Shown in pieces: positions 9,094 through 16,873 of a DNA stretch of 64,000 nucleotides. Made by a program: the position numbers and the translations under genes. The notes beneath the pieces are model-generated. The model had not been told where the DNA came from. It did not search any database and saw only the letters and a program-made list of their open reading frames with translations. The stretch is taken from the NCBI RefSeq assembly GCF_018141405.1, contig NZ_CP058648.1:2185001-2249000 (forward strand), read 5' to 3'. Numbering within the stretch: position 1 is the stretch's first letter; each line of letters begins with the position of its first letter. Origin of the DNA: Serpentinicella alkaliphila. Its GTDB lineage: Bacteria > Bacillota > Clostridia > Peptostreptococcales > Natronincolaceae.

Positions 9094-9533
9094 GACCAAA
9101 GGTATAAAAATTTCAGATTCTGTTTAGAATGAAAATTTATAAAAATAAAAATTAACAAAATCTAGGAGGAGGCAGTTGAAAATCAACTACCTCCTCCTAA
9201 TTATTTGGAGTACTTTATTACTTGGTTTTAAAATTGTAAAGTCTCAAATAAGACTTTCATACTTTAGAGTGCACATTAATGCTAAACAGGAAACTCTCAC
9301 TACACTAAGATAAAGCTTCTCCCTAGTATAAATATGCCGTAACCGAAGACATTTGTATTGATATATATGGAATGATATAATTGTAATATAATGTAAAATA
9401 CTTAACATTTTTAGGAATCTGATTAAAACAGAATTATAAGTAATTTCAAAGATTAAGATTATTATATAACTAATACAGAATTTACAATATGACGCCAAGG
9501 AGATGACAAATAAAGGTTAAAAGGGGTGATTGT
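9094..9533. other. 440-base gap between genes
   Basis: It holds the terminator at 9163-9200. The remaining roughly 330 bases are AT-rich with no supported gene; an 84-codon frame on the - strand has no convincing start and low-complexity composition. A promoter for the lipoprotein at 9534 must lie here but none stands out. Confidence 0.5.
9163..9205 (+). terminator. Long GC-rich hairpin terminator
   Basis: A 10-bp stem TAGGAGGAGG / CCTCCTCCTA, one mismatch, then AGTTGA / TCAACT closes on loop AAA. The following bases (ATTATTTGG) are only moderately T-rich, but the hairpin is far stronger than its surroundings. Confidence 0.7.
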
Positions 9534-10411
9534 TTGAAAAGAGTGGTAATAGTTATGCTCATATGTACCACAGTTTTGTTAGTTGGATGTAATGATCATC
9601 TTGAGGTAATAGATACAAGTAAATACAAAGAAGTAGAGCTAGTTGGTGTTAATAATACAGAAGATATTTCTTTTTTACTAGATGAAGACCAATATTTTGA
9701 TAAGCTTATTTATACCTATTATCCAATGCCAAATTTATCAAAATATGAATTTTATAAAGTCGAAGATGTTCTATATGCAGACTATTATTTTTTAGAAAAC
9801 TCTAAAAGAGATGAAATACAAAATAGTAGTAACATGTTTATGGATGTTTTTTTAATCAATAAATTAAGACCCTTAGGATTAACACCGCCTAAAGAACTAG
9901 TAGAAATGAATTTACTTTTGAGTCAGGTTAATTACAGGGTATTTATAGGGGATAGAAATATTATATTAAATAATATTGATATTGCTGATGGTTCAATAGA
10001 AAGCAATTATTTCGAGGACAGTAGAGTAAAGCTACCATCTAGAGATATAATGACTGAAGCGATGCAGGAATTTAAGAAAAAGATAGAAAGAAAATTTTGG
10101 TGGAGTATCAAAGATGTTTCTTTCCAAAAAGTTTTAATGGGCATGTGTTGTTTGTGAAGTTTCAAAGTAGAACAAAGATGAAAGAAGATGCTATCAATTA
10201 TATAAAAGAAGAAATAGAACTTAATTTAGCTAATGCGCTTGCAAAGTCTTCAGAAGAAATCTATGAATCAAATCAAGATTATTTGGGAATTCTTGTAGAA
10301 TTTTACAGAGGAGATAACAATTATTATCAAGAAACTTACTGCAATGGAAAAGAAAAGTACTGGTTTAACGAATATTGGGGAAATCATGATTTCTTTACAC
10401 ATAGTCATTAG
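9534..10411 (+). pseudogene. Lipoprotein gene with a frameshift
   Basis: A TTG start after AAGGGGTGA gives a lipoprotein signal with lipobox LVGC (Cys19). The first frame stops at 10157 after 207 codons. An overlapping frame carries on to 10411 with coherent protein (FNGHVLFVKF, AINYIKEEIELNLANALAK). The two join if one base is added in the A5 run at 10126-10130, giving a single protein of about 290 residues. It is therefore either a pseudogene or a sequencing error in the A-run. I recognise no family; the mature part is a secreted, lipid-anchored protein of unknown role. Confidence 0.65.
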
Positions 10412-10794
10412 TCATATTATCTATTTAAGACGTGATTAAATAATAGAAATAAGGTTAGCTAGTTATAGCGGTTATGTTACTTCCTTCTTCAACAATGGAC
10501 TTTGGGGAGAAAGTACTTATAGTCCTGAGTAAGGGAGGATTATTAGCTAATCAGAGTAAATTTGTATGTATTGCTGATTAAAAATTGTTTAAAAATTATT
10601 TAACATTTTAAGGTTTATAGTTTAAATGTAGGAGATAGAATGTACAATAGGTAATGAATTAGGATAACGGGCTAACTGTAAATAGTATTAGTTATGTGTA
10701 AAAGAACTCAAACTATCTATAGGGATATGCCAAAAGTCAGTAGATATCCTTATATTATAACTAATAATTTAATTGCTGAATTGAGGTGTAGAAT
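10412..10794. other. 383-base leader region of the two-component operon
   Basis: It contains the phased repeat operator (10577-10631) and a -10 candidate, TACAAT at 10643-10648. The part from 10412 to about 10570 shows no gene I can support; there is no clear terminator for the preceding lipoprotein gene. The predicted untranslated leader is about 140 bases. Confidence 0.5.
10577..10631. promoter_or_regulatory. 11-bp phased TTTAA repeats, PhoP/OmpR-type operator (copy 1)
   Basis: Repeats begin at 10577 (ATTAAAAATTG), 10588 (TTTAAAAATTA), 10599 (TTTAACATTTT) and 10621 (TTTAAATGTAG), with a weaker unit at 10610, exactly 11 bases apart. The -10 element TACAAT at 10643 lies 44 bases after the start of the TTTAACATTTT unit. 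Copy 2 upstream of 13117 has the same layout. The 11-bp period is known for PhoP/OmpR-family sites; the identity of the binding protein is inferred. Confidence 0.6.
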
Positions 10795-12135
10795 TTGACA
10801 ATAAAACAACGTCTGTTCTTGTCCCATGTCATAATGACTATTATATTACTGAGTGCAATTATTATAGTGGACAATTGGAGAGGAGAAGCTGATCTTGAGA
10901 AAATAACCGAATATATTAAGCAATCGGAAATCACTTCAGAAGATAAGTATCTTTCCTTAGCTATTTATGAAGGAGATAAGGAAGTATACACTTTTGGCGA
11001 CTTCTCGGAAAATACAATGATTATAGCAGCTAATGAATCGGGCAAAAAGTTTTTTACTATGGATAACTTTGCAATATATTCCGTAGAATTCGGAAACTAT
11101 AGAGTTTATCTAATGAACCGCGCCCATAAATATGGAGAAAACGATAAGATCAAAGGTTCTGGTAATTCGTTTGCTTTTGACATTGTAATAATCATCGGAA
11201 TTGTTATTCTTGCAAATCAATTATTGAACAGAATGGTGTTTAAGAGCATTATTATTCCTCTGGATATGTTAGTGGATGGAGTGCACGAGATTCGGGATGG
11301 CAATCTGGGATGCCGCATCAGGTATAATGGAAAGGATGAATTTGCAGGAATCTGCATGGACTTTAATAACATGGCACAGAAAATACAAGAACTGATGGAG
11401 GCTAAACGGAAAGATGATGAAAATCGAAGGGAGTTGATTGCAGGAATATCCCATGATTTACGTACCCCTTTAACGTCGATCAAAGCATATGTAGAAGGGT
11501 TGCAAAAGGGAGTGGCTACCACATCACATTTACAAAAAGAATACCTAGAAACCATCGCGAATAAAGCTGATGATTTGGAGCATATAGTTAAGCAGCTATT
11601 TTTGTTTTCTAAATTGGATATTGGGGACTTTCCTTTAGTATTAAAAAATATAGACATTGGCAAGGAATTAAAACAGTATAAGAAAAGTGTTATGGTTGAA
11701 TATGAAAAAAGAGGATTACAGGTACATCTTCAAGATGCTCAGGAGGGTATAACTGTAAGAGTCGATCCCATCCAACTGCGTAACGTATTTACTAATATAC
11801 TAGAAAATACTCTGAAGTATGGTCTTCAGGAACATGGCTGTATCAAAATCAATTGCATGGCCGCTGTAGAGGACGTAAGTATAATATTTGAGGACAATGG
11901 GCCTGGTGTACAGGATGATAAGCTTGACAAGCTATTTAACGCGTTTTACCGGACTAACAGAGCTAGGAGTAATCCTGGTCAGGGTAGTGGCTTAGGCCTT
12001 GCTATCTCACGCAAGATAATAGAGAGGTTCAGTGGCTCTATTTATGCTGAGAATGTGTATGGTGGTGGACTGAAAATCGTAATTGTACTCCCAATAGTAG
12101 CAGGAGGTTCTAATGAAGAAAATATTGATTATTGA
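10795..12135 (+). CDS. Membrane sensor histidine kinase
   Basis: A 446-residue sensor kinase: TM helix at about 7-25, an extracytoplasmic domain of about 100 residues, TM2 at about 127-148, HAMP linker (150-205), the dimerisation/phosphoacceptor helix GISHDLRTPLTSIKAYVEGL with His220, and an ATPase domain with ENTLKYG (N-box), DNGPGV and GQGSGLGLAIS (G-boxes). The TTG start follows TGAGGTG (10782-10788). It overlaps the response regulator by 23 bases. There is no PAS domain, unlike typical PhoR. Its codon use looks slightly richer in G+C than the neighbours, which may mean transfer. Stimulus unknown; phosphate is one hypothesis from the operator type. Confidence 0.92.
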   Translation: MTIKQRLFLSHVIMTIILLSAIIIVDNWRGEADLEKITEYIKQSEITSEDKYLSLAIYEGDKEVYTFGDFSENTMIIAANESGKKFFTMDNFAIYSVEFGNYRVYLMNRAHKYGENDKIKGSGNSFAFDIVIIIGIVILANQLLNRMVFKSIIIPLDMLVDGVHEIRDGNLGCRIRYNGKDEFAGICMDFNNMAQKIQELMEAKRKDDENRRELIAGISHDLRTPLTSIKAYVEGLQKGVATTSHLQKEYLETIANKADDLEHIVKQLFLFSKLDIGDFPLVLKNIDIGKELKQYKKSVMVEYEKRGLQVHLQDAQEGITVRVDPIQLRNVFTNILENTLKYGLQEHGCIKINCMAAVEDVSIIFEDNGPGVQDDKLDKLFNAFYRTNRARSNPGQGSGLGLAISRKIIERFSGSIYAENVYGGGLKIVIVLPIVAGGSNEENIDY

Positions 12136-12808
12136 AGATGATTATGCTATCGCAAAGATTGAACGTGATTTCCTTATGATTAATGGTTATGAAGCAATTA
12201 TTATTGAGGATGGAGAGCGTGGGTTACAAGAGGCTCTTAAAGGTAAATATGATCTGATAATACTGGATTTGATGCTCCCGGGAAAAGATGGTTTAGAAAT
12301 TTGCAAGCAAATTCGCAATGTACTAGATATTCCGATTTTGATGGTTACTGCTAAAATTGAAAATGTGGACAAGATTATGGGGCTAGGTCTAGGTGCTGAC
12401 GATTATATCGCCAAGCCCTTTTCCCCAACGGAACTGGTGGCACGAGTTAAGGCAAATCTCGCACAGTATGAACGGATAAGTACAAAGGTTACTCAATTAC
12501 CAAAAACTGAAGAAATAGTATATGGTAATTTATATATGAATACGCAGGCAAGACGAGTTTATTTAAATGGAAAGGAAATTGACTTCAAGAATAAAGAATA
12601 CGAATTGTTGTATTTTCTTATGTCTAATCCCGAAAATGTATTCAGTCGGGAGGTATTATATGAACGAATATGGGGAATGGATGCTTTAGGTGATAGTCGA
12701 ACTGTCTCGGTACATATTAACCGGTTGAGAGAAAAAATAGAACTTGATCCAACTAATCCTGAACGTATACAAACCGTATGGGGGGCGGGATATCGATTTA
12801 AACCCTAA
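12113..12808 (+). CDS. OmpR/PhoP-family response regulator
   Basis: A 231-residue regulator with a receiver domain (acidic pocket EDD at 8-10, phosphoacceptor Asp52 in LIILDLMLPG, Lys in YIAKPFSP) and an OmpR-type winged helix from about 130 (RVYLNGKEIDFKNKEYELL, DSRTVSVHINRLREKIE). AGGAGG at 12101-12106 lies inside the kinase gene, whose end it overlaps. As an OmpR-type dimer it should bind direct repeats with an 11-bp period; such repeats lie before its own operon and before the phospholipase gene downstream, so autoregulation and control of those genes are likely but inferred. Confidence 0.93.
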   Translation: MKKILIIEDDYAIAKIERDFLMINGYEAIIIEDGERGLQEALKGKYDLIILDLMLPGKDGLEICKQIRNVLDIPILMVTAKIENVDKIMGLGLGADDYIAKPFSPTELVARVKANLAQYERISTKVTQLPKTEEIVYGNLYMNTQARRVYLNGKEIDFKNKEYELLYFLMSNPENVFSREVLYERIWGMDALGDSRTVSVHINRLREKIELDPTNPERIQTVWGAGYRFKP

Positions 12809-12836
12809 GGATAGTAAACTTAATTAAATAATAGAG

Positions 12837-12872
12837 AAAACCTCTGCTTTGATTTTAAAGTAGAGGTTTTTC
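12837..12872 (+). terminator. Terminator of the two-component operon
   Basis: A 14-bp stem (AAAACCTCTGCTTT with AAAGTAGAGGTTTT, one G-T pair) with a six-base loop runs into TTTTTT. It separates the two-component genes from the phospholipase operon, so the latter needs its own promoter. Confidence 0.9.
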
Positions 12873-12910
12873 TATGTCCTTTTGTAGTGAAGTACTCTAA
12901 CTTAAGTTTC

Positions 12911-12987
12911 ATGTAACGGTGTTTAACAATTGTTGTAATTTTGTTTAACAATTATTTAACATTTTAAAGATGGCAGTTTAAGAATAT
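12911..12987. promoter_or_regulatory. 11-bp phased TTTAACAATT repeats, PhoP/OmpR-type operator (copy 2)
   Basis: Units start at 12911 (ATGTAACGGTG), 12922 (TTTAACAATTG), 12933 (TTGTAATTTTG), 12944 (TTTAACAATTA), 12955 (TTTAACATTTT) and 12977 (TTTAAGAATAT), all in 11-bp register. A -10 candidate TATAGA is at 13000, 45 bases after the 12955 unit, matching the geometry of copy 1. The hexamer TTAACA repeated with 5-base spacing is the B. subtilis PhoP box pattern. It precedes the phospholipase gene by about 130 bases. Confidence 0.68.
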
Positions 12988-13116
12988 TTTGTAGATTAAT
13001 ATAGACGTAGTGATATCCGTACATGTATTGCACATAAGAGAATCATACCTTAATCGTAGTACTTTAATTTTTTCAATATTTCTGATTTCTAATAAACTAA
13101 TATTTAGGAGGTAGCT

Positions 13117-13701
13117 GTGTTAACATTAAACCATTTAGATCTTGCGAAATTTATTCTTCGGATTTCTACACATTCTAACTTAAGGCGGTATAGAGTACTT
13201 TTTACTTTAGGATGTATCTGGCCGGATATTAATCTATTAACGTATATTGTCGGCCATAATTCTAACAAACGTCTTACTGACGTAGAAAAGCACATGGAAA
13301 AGTTAATGAAGTTAAAGTACCTTTCTCCAGTTAATGCATTCCGTTTTGGTGTGGCCTTACATTATGTAGCTGATTGCTTCACGATGGCACATAACCCGTT
13401 AATTTTTAAAGGTAATATTATGGAGCATCTTGATTACGAAAAAAAACTGTTTTCTCAAATACGGAAACGATTTAATATGTCTGTTGAAAACTTATCTCAA
13501 TTAAAACAAGAGGAAGAGTTTGTATCAATAACACAGATGCATAAAAATTATTTAAAAAATGATATGTCATGTAGCAATGATGCTAATTATATAATTTATG
13601 CCTGTATCCGAATCACAGATATTTTAAACTCCCAGTGGGCTAGAAAAAAACTGTCGTACTGTTCAAATGCCTTTAGAAGAGGCTTGTACTTGCAAAACTG
13701 A
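13117..13701 (+). CDS. Zinc-dependent phospholipase C-like protein
   Basis: A 194-residue protein related to the zinc-dependent phospholipase C / alpha-toxin catalytic fold. His82, Asp86 and His92 (LHYVADCFTMAHN) have the same 4- and 6-residue spacing as three zinc ligands of B. cereus PC-PLC, and His104 with Glu108 match the later HxxxE pair; WPD at 35-37 may supply another ligand. Unlike secreted phospholipases it has no signal peptide, so it should act at the inner face of the membrane. The GTG start follows AGGAGGT (13106-13112). The predicted reaction is phospholipid to diacylglycerol plus phosphoalcohol. It precedes a diacylglycerol glycosyltransferase-like gene. Substrate is inferred from the family. 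Confidence 0.78.
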   Translation: MLTLNHLDLAKFILRISTHSNLRRYRVLFTLGCIWPDINLLTYIVGHNSNKRLTDVEKHMEKLMKLKYLSPVNAFRFGVALHYVADCFTMAHNPLIFKGNIMEHLDYEKKLFSQIRKRFNMSVENLSQLKQEEEFVSITQMHKNYLKNDMSCSNDANYIIYACIRITDILNSQWARKKLSYCSNAFRRGLYLQN

Positions 13702-13872
13702 GGATATCAGTTATAGACTTTCGTTAAACACAATAATAGTGATAAATAGAACTATACTAGGTACCTATAATTAAGTGCCGTTATGTATAAATATAACTTG
13801 GAAAGTAAAATAAAACTACTGAGTTAAAAAGAATACATTGGGTATTTTAAAAGATAGAGAGGCGAGGATATT

Positions 13873-15024
13873 ATGGGTAAGAGAATTGTGATTTTTACAG
13901 CATCTATTGGTAGCGGTCACGATCAAGCAGCAGAAAACATAAAAAGAGTATTATTAGCTCGTGGGCCAGGGGTTGAAGTAGAGGTATTAGATTTTATGAA
14001 TATATTACATCCTACTATAAGTCAGTTTATAGTATCTACTTATTTAAAAGTAATAGATATGTTTCCTAGTGTCTATCATTATATATATCATATTACAGAA
14101 AAAATAAGGTCCCAGGGCAAGGTTAATGATTTAATAACATATAGATATCTTAAAAAAATAACGAGATTATTGTCAACTCAGTATACAAATTTGATTGTAT
14201 TTACTAACCCATTTCCTTCAGTTATGCTTTCTTCCTTAAAGAAACGAGGTTTGTTAAATATACCAACTGCTACTATTATAACTGATTATGCGGCACATTC
14301 CGTTTGGTTAGATGACACTATAGATATGTACTTTGTAGGATGTGAGGAACTTAGACAGGATTTAATAAATAGGGGCGTAAGAAGCAACAGAATTATAGTG
14401 TCAGGTATACCTATTCATGAGAAATTTCATTTACCAGTTGATAAAGTTGCTGTAGCAAAGAAAATTGGGGTAAATACTAATCTACCGACAATTCTTATAA
14501 TGGGTGGTGGCCTTGGACTTGGCCCGATTAAAGAGGCATTAAATAGAGTAGATGAGATCAATAACCCAATACAAATACTTGTTGTAACCGGAAATAATGA
14601 GCAATTGAAATCTGAACTAGAGATTAGGCAATATAGTGATAAACATAGGGTTAAAATTTTTGGTTTCTGTAATAACATACATGAGCTTATGGAGGTTTCA
14701 CATTTGCTTATATCGAAATCTGGAGGGCTTACGATAACTGAAGCTATAAGTAAGGGACTTCCAATAATAGTAGCAGACCCCATTCCTGGACAAGAGGTTG
14801 TGAATGCACAGTATTTTTCTAGTCTCGGGGCAGCAAAACTTATCAAAAACCTAGATGAATTAAGGGATTGTATAGTTGAATTGTTATTTGTTAATCCAGA
14901 TAAACTAATGGATATGGTTAAGAACTCCTTTAATGCAGCAAAGCCAAATGCATCAGAAAATATTGTTAATAGGCTTTTGGTTTGTTTAAAAGAGCTTTAT
15001 GATAATGATGTGGCCTCTATTTAA
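13873..15024 (+). CDS. Diacylglycerol glycosyltransferase-like protein (MGDG synthase/UgtP type)
   Basis: A 383-residue GT-B enzyme. The N-terminal acceptor-side motif TASIGSGHDQAAENI (about 9-23) is that of plant MGDG synthase and Bacillus UgtP, and the C-terminal donor-binding region has ISKSGGLTITEAISKGLPII followed by DPIPGQEVVNA. The family transfers a sugar from a nucleotide sugar to diacylglycerol at the inner membrane face, making glycolipids or the lipoteichoic acid anchor; MurG is a more distant relative. It follows the phospholipase C-like gene by 171 bases with no terminator between, so it may use the DAG released by that enzyme. The ribosome-binding site is GAGGCGAGG. The stop lies in the terminator hairpin. 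Confidence 0.85.
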   Translation: MGKRIVIFTASIGSGHDQAAENIKRVLLARGPGVEVEVLDFMNILHPTISQFIVSTYLKVIDMFPSVYHYIYHITEKIRSQGKVNDLITYRYLKKITRLLSTQYTNLIVFTNPFPSVMLSSLKKRGLLNIPTATIITDYAAHSVWLDDTIDMYFVGCEELRQDLINRGVRSNRIIVSGIPIHEKFHLPVDKVAVAKKIGVNTNLPTILIMGGGLGLGPIKEALNRVDEINNPIQILVVTGNNEQLKSELEIRQYSDKHRVKIFGFCNNIHELMEVSHLLISKSGGLTITEAISKGLPIIVADPIPGQEVVNAQYFSSLGAAKLIKNLDELRDCIVELLFVNPDKLMDMVKNSFNAAKPNASENIVNRLLVCLKELYDNDVASI

Positions 15025-15050
15025 AATAGAGGCCCTGATTTTAATTTTAA
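15012..15050 (+). terminator. Terminator overlapping the glycosyltransferase stop
   Basis: GGCCTCTATTT pairs with AAATAGAGGCC (15024-15034), and T-rich sequence follows. The TAA stop (15022-15024) is inside the hairpin loop. Confidence 0.75.
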
Positions 15051-15084
15051 GTTTAAGTACTATTTTAATTAAATTTTATAAAAT

Positions 15085-16344
15085 TTAGTTAATGTATTTA
15101 GGATTAATTAAATAATCCAACTGTTGATTCCTTAACTTCTTATTTTTCATAAAAAGACTATATATATTAGTTGCCCGTATATCAAGTTTAAGAAGTTCTT
15201 CCTGCATAAGGGTCTCGGGTTTAAAGAGACTTACTTTGTTAATTAAAGGGATGTTAGATTGCTTATTGCACAGGCGGAGTATATCTCTCCCTTTGTTGTT
15301 AAATGCTAGTATTCTAGCATAGGGAGGTGGTTTTTGTCCGTATTTCTCAACCATATCCTTTGTTAAATTCAATAAAATATGCATACAAATTCGTTGAATT
15401 CTTGTGGTTGTATATCGTTTGCTCTTTACGGAACTATATAATTCTTCTAGGGACTCAGTTTGAAGGCTACTGGTGTGAAGTTTATTCTCTAATCCCTCAG
15501 TCACGTCAAAAAATCTTTTTAGATTAGTAGGGTCTTCTCTTCTAAGTATAGTCATAATAGATTGACTCATATCCATTGTTGAAATTGGACCTATTTGTTC
15601 TTTGAATAGATCATGTAGCATTCGAAAAGATGCATCAGGCATTACACTTTCAATCTTATCTAAAGAGTTATATTTATTTATATGCTCTCTAATTGCTGTA
15701 GCACTTGCTATAGATTCTTCAAGAGATAGGGAATGATACCCTGCTTTAATCCTAGTAATAGTATAAGGAGTAATAGGACTATTACGCTTAATTAGAGCCT
15801 TCAAATATTCTATTGCTAAAATATTATTTGGACTTTTAATTATTTGCTCTAGTTCAAAAATCTCTTCTTTATTAAGGGTTTTGCTTGTCTTTAAATACTC
15901 TATGATTGATAAGGATCTAGCTACAGGAAATGACATTCCTTCGCTTAAAAAGTATTTTATTTTTTCGTTATATTCTTTAGATGAATTGACTATAATATGA
16001 GCAATATCATTTAAAAGTTTCAGATTGCCACTTTCGCTACCAAAGCATATGTAATTAACTGCATTGAGTTCGTTTAATAGACTAACGGAGCCGAGGGCAA
16101 ATAGCTCAGCTGTTGAGCATGCAAATATAGTTGGCAGCTCAATGACTAAATCTACTCCACATCGAACAGCCATCTCTGCTCTAGCCCATTTGTGAATTAA
16201 GGCTGGTTCGCCTCTTTGTAAAAAATTTCCGCTCATAACAGCAATCGTATGTGTGGCACCAGTTATTTCTTTTGATTGATTTAAGTGATATAAATGGCCA
16301 TTATGAAAAGGATTATATTCAGTAACCAAACCTAATATCTTCAT
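15085..16344 (-). CDS. tmcAL: tRNA(Met) cytidine acetate ligase TmcAL
   Basis: A 419-residue protein of the YlbM/TmcAL family, which activates acetate with ATP to make N4-acetylcytidine at the wobble position of elongator tRNA(Met). The N-terminal nucleotidyltransferase-type motif VTEYNPFHNGHLYHL (7-21) and SGNFLQRGEPALIHKWAR are clear; the length is normal. It is transcribed away from ackA, with start sites about 270 bases apart before the insertion. The neighbour relation is notable since acetate kinase produces or consumes the acetate TmcAL needs. A 16-bp palindrome lies in its promoter region. Confidence 0.92.
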   Translation of the reverse strand: MKILGLVTEYNPFHNGHLYHLNQSKEITGATHTIAVMSGNFLQRGEPALIHKWARAEMAVRCGVDLVIELPTIFACSTAELFALGSVSLLNELNAVNYICFGSESGNLKLLNDIAHIIVNSSKEYNEKIKYFLSEGMSFPVARSLSIIEYLKTSKTLNKEEIFELEQIIKSPNNILAIEYLKALIKRNSPITPYTITRIKAGYHSLSLEESIASATAIREHINKYNSLDKIESVMPDASFRMLHDLFKEQIGPISTMDMSQSIMTILRREDPTNLKRFFDVTEGLENKLHTSSLQTESLEELYSSVKSKRYTTTRIQRICMHILLNLTKDMVEKYGQKPPPYARILAFNNKGRDILRLCNKQSNIPLINKVSLFKPETLMQEELLKLDIRATNIYSLFMKNKKLRNQQLDYLINPKYIN

Positions 16345-16370
16345 AGTGTTTACCTCGTATATATATTGTG

Positions 16371-16386
16371 TATACTAATTAGTATA
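16371..16386. repeat. 16-bp perfect palindrome upstream of tmcAL
   Basis: TATACTAATTAGTATA is self-complementary. It lies 27 bases upstream of the tmcAL start, over its probable promoter, and four bases from the edge of the IS-associated duplication. It could be an operator; it may also just be AT-rich promoter sequence. Confidence 0.45.
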
Positions 16387-16390
16387 ATAT

Positions 16391-16739
16391 AATGTATATT
16401 TTAATTAAATAAAGAGAAATTATCAACATAATAGTAACTTTTTTGCTTAAACGAATATTAAATAAAATAATTATGACAAAATTCGCATAAATATGCTATA
16501 ATACTTGAAAAGTTATTTGAAATTTATTATTATTGTAATGTTAGTTTTTCTATTTTGAGACAAAATATTGTCAAATAAATAAATATCTAAATTTCTTAGG
16601 AGGTTTTATTGAATGAAAGTTTTAGTATTAAACTGTGGAAGTTCTTCATTAAAGTATCAATTAATTAACATGGAGAACGAAGAAGTACAAGCAATTGGTA
16701 TTGTTGAAAGAATTGGTATAGGTGATTCTTTTGTAAAGC
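16391..16739 (+). repeat. 349-bp direct repeat flanking the IS, left copy
   Basis: It is identical by eye, base for base, to 18682-19030 (offset 2291). It contains the ackA promoter, ribosome-binding site and first 42 codons. The sequence differs immediately outside both ends, so the repeat is exactly the length of a target duplication made by the enclosed element. Confidence 0.92.
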
Positions 16740-16756
16740 GGGTCTTTGACAGTTGA
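16613..16756 (+). pseudogene. ackA: Truncated 5' copy of acetate kinase
   Basis: The left duplication supplies an intact start, AGGAGG site and the first 42 codons of ackA ([19 protein letters not shown]...). The frame then runs into the IS end and stops at 16754-16756 after 47 codons. Its promoter is a perfect copy of the working one, so a short transcript and peptide are probably still made. It has none of the later kinase motifs and cannot be functional. Confidence 0.88.
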
Positions 16757-16771
16757 ATAATAAAAAAAATC

Positions 16772-16801
16772 GCTAAAGCTTTGAAAAGGCTTTATTTTTT
16801 T
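16772..16801 (+). terminator. Hairpin with T-run near the left IS end
   Basis: TAAAGC and GGCTTTA form a short stem that runs into ATTTTTTT. It lies between the duplicated ackA promoter and the transposase, so it could block read-through into the element. Confidence 0.55.
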
Positions 16802-16873
16802 GTAAATTTTCTCAAATATTCCTTTCGTATTTTATCGTATTGTGTTATAATATAGATAACTGGGGGTGTTATT

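Noticed and set aside
9163-9199. Hairpin containing AGGAGG and its complement, as a possible anti-Shine-Dalgarno RNA
   Set aside because: It lies just after a gene and is best explained as a transcription terminator; no separate promoter seen.
9244-9498. 84-codon frame on the - strand
   Set aside because: No good ribosome-binding site, hydrophobic low-complexity composition, and no resemblance to a known family.
10795-12808. Calling the two-component system PhoR/PhoP outright
   Set aside because: The kinase lacks the PAS domain and the phosphate link rests only on operator pattern and neighbour genes, so it was kept as a hypothesis.
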